Shown here piece after piece: positions 20,607 through 21,708 of a stretch of DNA of 21,708 nucleotides. The position numbers were made by a program, and so were the translations under genes. The notes under the pieces are model-generated. The model was not told the DNA's origin, searched no databases, and worked only from the letters and a program-made list of their open reading frames with translations. The number at the start of each line of letters is the position of its first letter. The stretch's first letter is position 1. Origin of the DNA: Actinomycetes bacterium (GTDB taxonomy: Bacteria; Actinomycetota; Actinomycetes; Actinomycetales; Microbacteriaceae); NCBI GenBank assembly GCA_023431405.1, contig JAEYVZ010000097.1, forward strand, positions 1 through 21,708, written 5' to 3'.

Positions 20607-21680
20607 TCAGCGGCCCATCGCCTCGTCGATCAGGGCGATGACGTTCTTCGTGCCGCGCCGGGTTCCGACACCGGCCGCCGCCGCGCGCATGCGCTCCAGG
20701 CGTGCCTCGTCGGTCAGCAGCGGCACCACCTCGTCGCGTACACGCGCCGCGGTGAGCTCCGCATCCGGAATGAGGATCGCCGCGCCGGCACGCACAGCGG
20801 AGGCCGCGTTGAGCGCCTGCTCGCCATTTCCCACCGCATAGGGCACGTAGACCGCCGGGATGCCGAGGGCGCTGATCTCGCTCACGGTCGCCGCGCCCGC
20901 ACGCGAGACCACGGCATCCGCCAGCGCGAAAGCGAGATCCATACGGTCGATGTAGGGGACGATCCGGTAGCCGGGTTCGCCGGGATCGGGGACCTCGTTG
21001 CGCTCCCCCGCCGCGTGGAGCACCTGCCACCCCGCCGCCACGACGTCGCCCCAGGCGCCGCTGAGCGCCTCGTTGAGACGACGTGCACCGAGGGAACCGC
21101 CGAACACGAGAAGCACGGGCCGTCGGGGATCGAGCCCGAAATACGCGGCGGCCTCCTCGCGGCGCGCGGACCGGTCGAGTTCGACGATCTCGCGCCGCAA
21201 CGGCATCCCGACGACGCGAGCGCCCTTCAGCGGCGTGCCCGGGAACACGATCCCGGATGCCGCAGCCCCGCGCGCGCCCAGGATGTTCGCGAGGCCGGGC
21301 CGCGCGTTCGCCTCGTGCACGACGAACGGCACACGCTCGCGGCGAGCGGCCACATACGCCGGAGCCGACGCGTACCCGCCGAAGCCCACCACGACATCGA
21401 CGCCGCGCCCCCGGATGTGCGCGCGCACCTGCGCGATCGCCCGCGAGAACCGTGCGGGGAAGCGAGCGGCGGCCGCGTCGGGTCGGCGGGGGAAAGGCAC
21501 TTTGTCGACGAAGAGCAGCTCATAGCCGCGCGCGGGCACCAGCCGGGCTTCGAGGCCCTCCCTGGTGCCCAGCACGAGCACCGTCGAGCCGGGCTCCCGC
21601 GCTGCGAGGGCATCGGCCACGGCGAGCAGAGGATTCACGTGGCCCGCGGTCCCCCCGCCGGCCAAGAGGTACGTCGTCAC
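20607..21680 (-). CDS. murG: UDP-N-acetylglucosamine--N-acetylmuramyl-(pentapeptide) pyrophosphoryl-undecaprenol N-acetylglucosamine transferase
   Basis: Membrane-associated GT28 glycosyltransferase that adds GlcNAc to lipid I, making lipid II at the inner face of the membrane. The 357 residues have the family length. The N-terminal domain has the glycine-rich loop LAGGGTAGHVNPLLAVA with His14, and VVVGFGGYASAPAY. The acceptor and donor regions continue with HEANARPG and the second G-loop FGGSLGARRLN. The UDP-GlcNAc site is SRAGAATVSEISALGIPAV, with the GNGEQALNA stretch after it. The start is GTG at 21680, immediately before the TYLLAGGG core. No ribosome site is visible. The 28 bases upstream include a TAG that could be the stop of the gene before it, probably ftsW, and also a TAGGCT -10-like hexamer. 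Confidence 0.98.
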   Translation of the reverse strand: MTTYLLAGGGTAGHVNPLLAVADALAAREPGSTVLVLGTREGLEARLVPARGYELLFVDKVPFPRRPDAAAARFPARFSRAIAQVRAHIRGRGVDVVVGFGGYASAPAYVAARRERVPFVVHEANARPGLANILGARGAAASGIVFPGTPLKGARVVGMPLRREIVELDRSARREEAAAYFGLDPRRPVLLVFGGSLGARRLNEALSGAWGDVVAAGWQVLHAAGERNEVPDPGEPGYRIVPYIDRMDLAFALADAVVSRAGAATVSEISALGIPAVYVPYAVGNGEQALNAASAVRAGAAILIPDAELTAARVRDEVVPLLTDEARLERMRAAAAGVGTRRGTKNVIALIDEAMGR

Positions 21681-21687
21681 CGGATCG

Positions 21688-21693
21688 AGCCTA
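21688..21693 (-). promoter_or_regulatory. Possible -10 hexamer for murG (TAGGCT)
   Basis: TAGGCT is followed after seven bases by the murG GTG, the spacing seen at other leaderless candidates here. The TAG can equally be the stop codon of an upstream ORF (frame GAPAR then stop) running out of the window, so the match may be chance. Confidence 0.3.
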
Positions 21694-21708
21694 CCGGGCA
21701 GGTGCGCC

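Noticed and set aside
1..21708. Search for defence systems, biosynthetic clusters, mobile elements, tRNAs or rRNAs
   Set aside because: All genes but two belong to well-known housekeeping families in normal actinobacterial order, and those two look resident. I saw no transposase, integrase, inverted terminal repeats, tRNA-like cloverleaf or base-composition shift.

Overview
This is a roughly 68-70% GC stretch of an actinobacterial chromosome, most likely Microbacteriaceae and probably a Microbacterium-like organism. That assignment rests on gene order (murG-murC-ftsQ-ftsZ-yggS-sepF-yggT-divIVA), the DivIVA/SepF type of division machinery, DnaE1, class 2 PyrD, DUF3043, the lipoprotein form of cytochrome oxidase subunit II and GTG/TTG starts. 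It contains 21 protein-coding genes, 19 of them on the minus strand. I found no RNA genes, mobile elements, CRISPR arrays or phage genes, and no gene-free stretch longer than about 190 bases.

Layout from left to right (minus-strand units are transcribed right to left). Respiration: ctaC-ctaD (ctaD cut by the window edge), preceded by an A-type Fe-S carrier gene. Peptide and nucleotide metabolism: an M20 metallopeptidase gene (-) diverges from a DUF3043 membrane protein gene (+). The latter converges on pyrD across a good hairpin terminator. pyrD is the last gene of hisD-nrdR-pyrD. Next is an unrecognised four-helix membrane protein, then dnaE (replicative polymerase alpha). A NUDIX gene (+) diverges from dnaE and converges on rluD. 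Cell envelope and division: rluD, lspA and divIVA form one unit; yggT, sepF, yggS and ftsZ another; then ftsQ, murC and murG.

The right half makes lipid II (MurC, MurG), builds the divisome (FtsQ, FtsZ, SepF, YggT) and directs polar growth (DivIVA), with lipoprotein maturation (LspA) attached. The left half is respiratory and biosynthetic housekeeping. Several genes are tightly coupled: stop and start codons share one base at ctaC/ctaD, nrdR/pyrD and ftsZ/yggS.

I saw no new defence, biosynthetic or mobile system. The most interesting signals are regulatory. A TANNNT hexamer lies 6-7 bases before the start codon of the M20 gene, hisD, dnaE and the NUDIX gene, which predicts leaderless mRNAs. 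Two opposing -10 hexamers overlap in the 48-base gap between the M20 and DUF3043 genes. There is a triple TCAACC repeat and a dyad at the presumed ftsZ promoter, overlapping inverted repeats between dnaE and the NUDIX gene, and an in-frame 21-base tandem duplication that doubles the stop codon of the unrecognised membrane protein gene.
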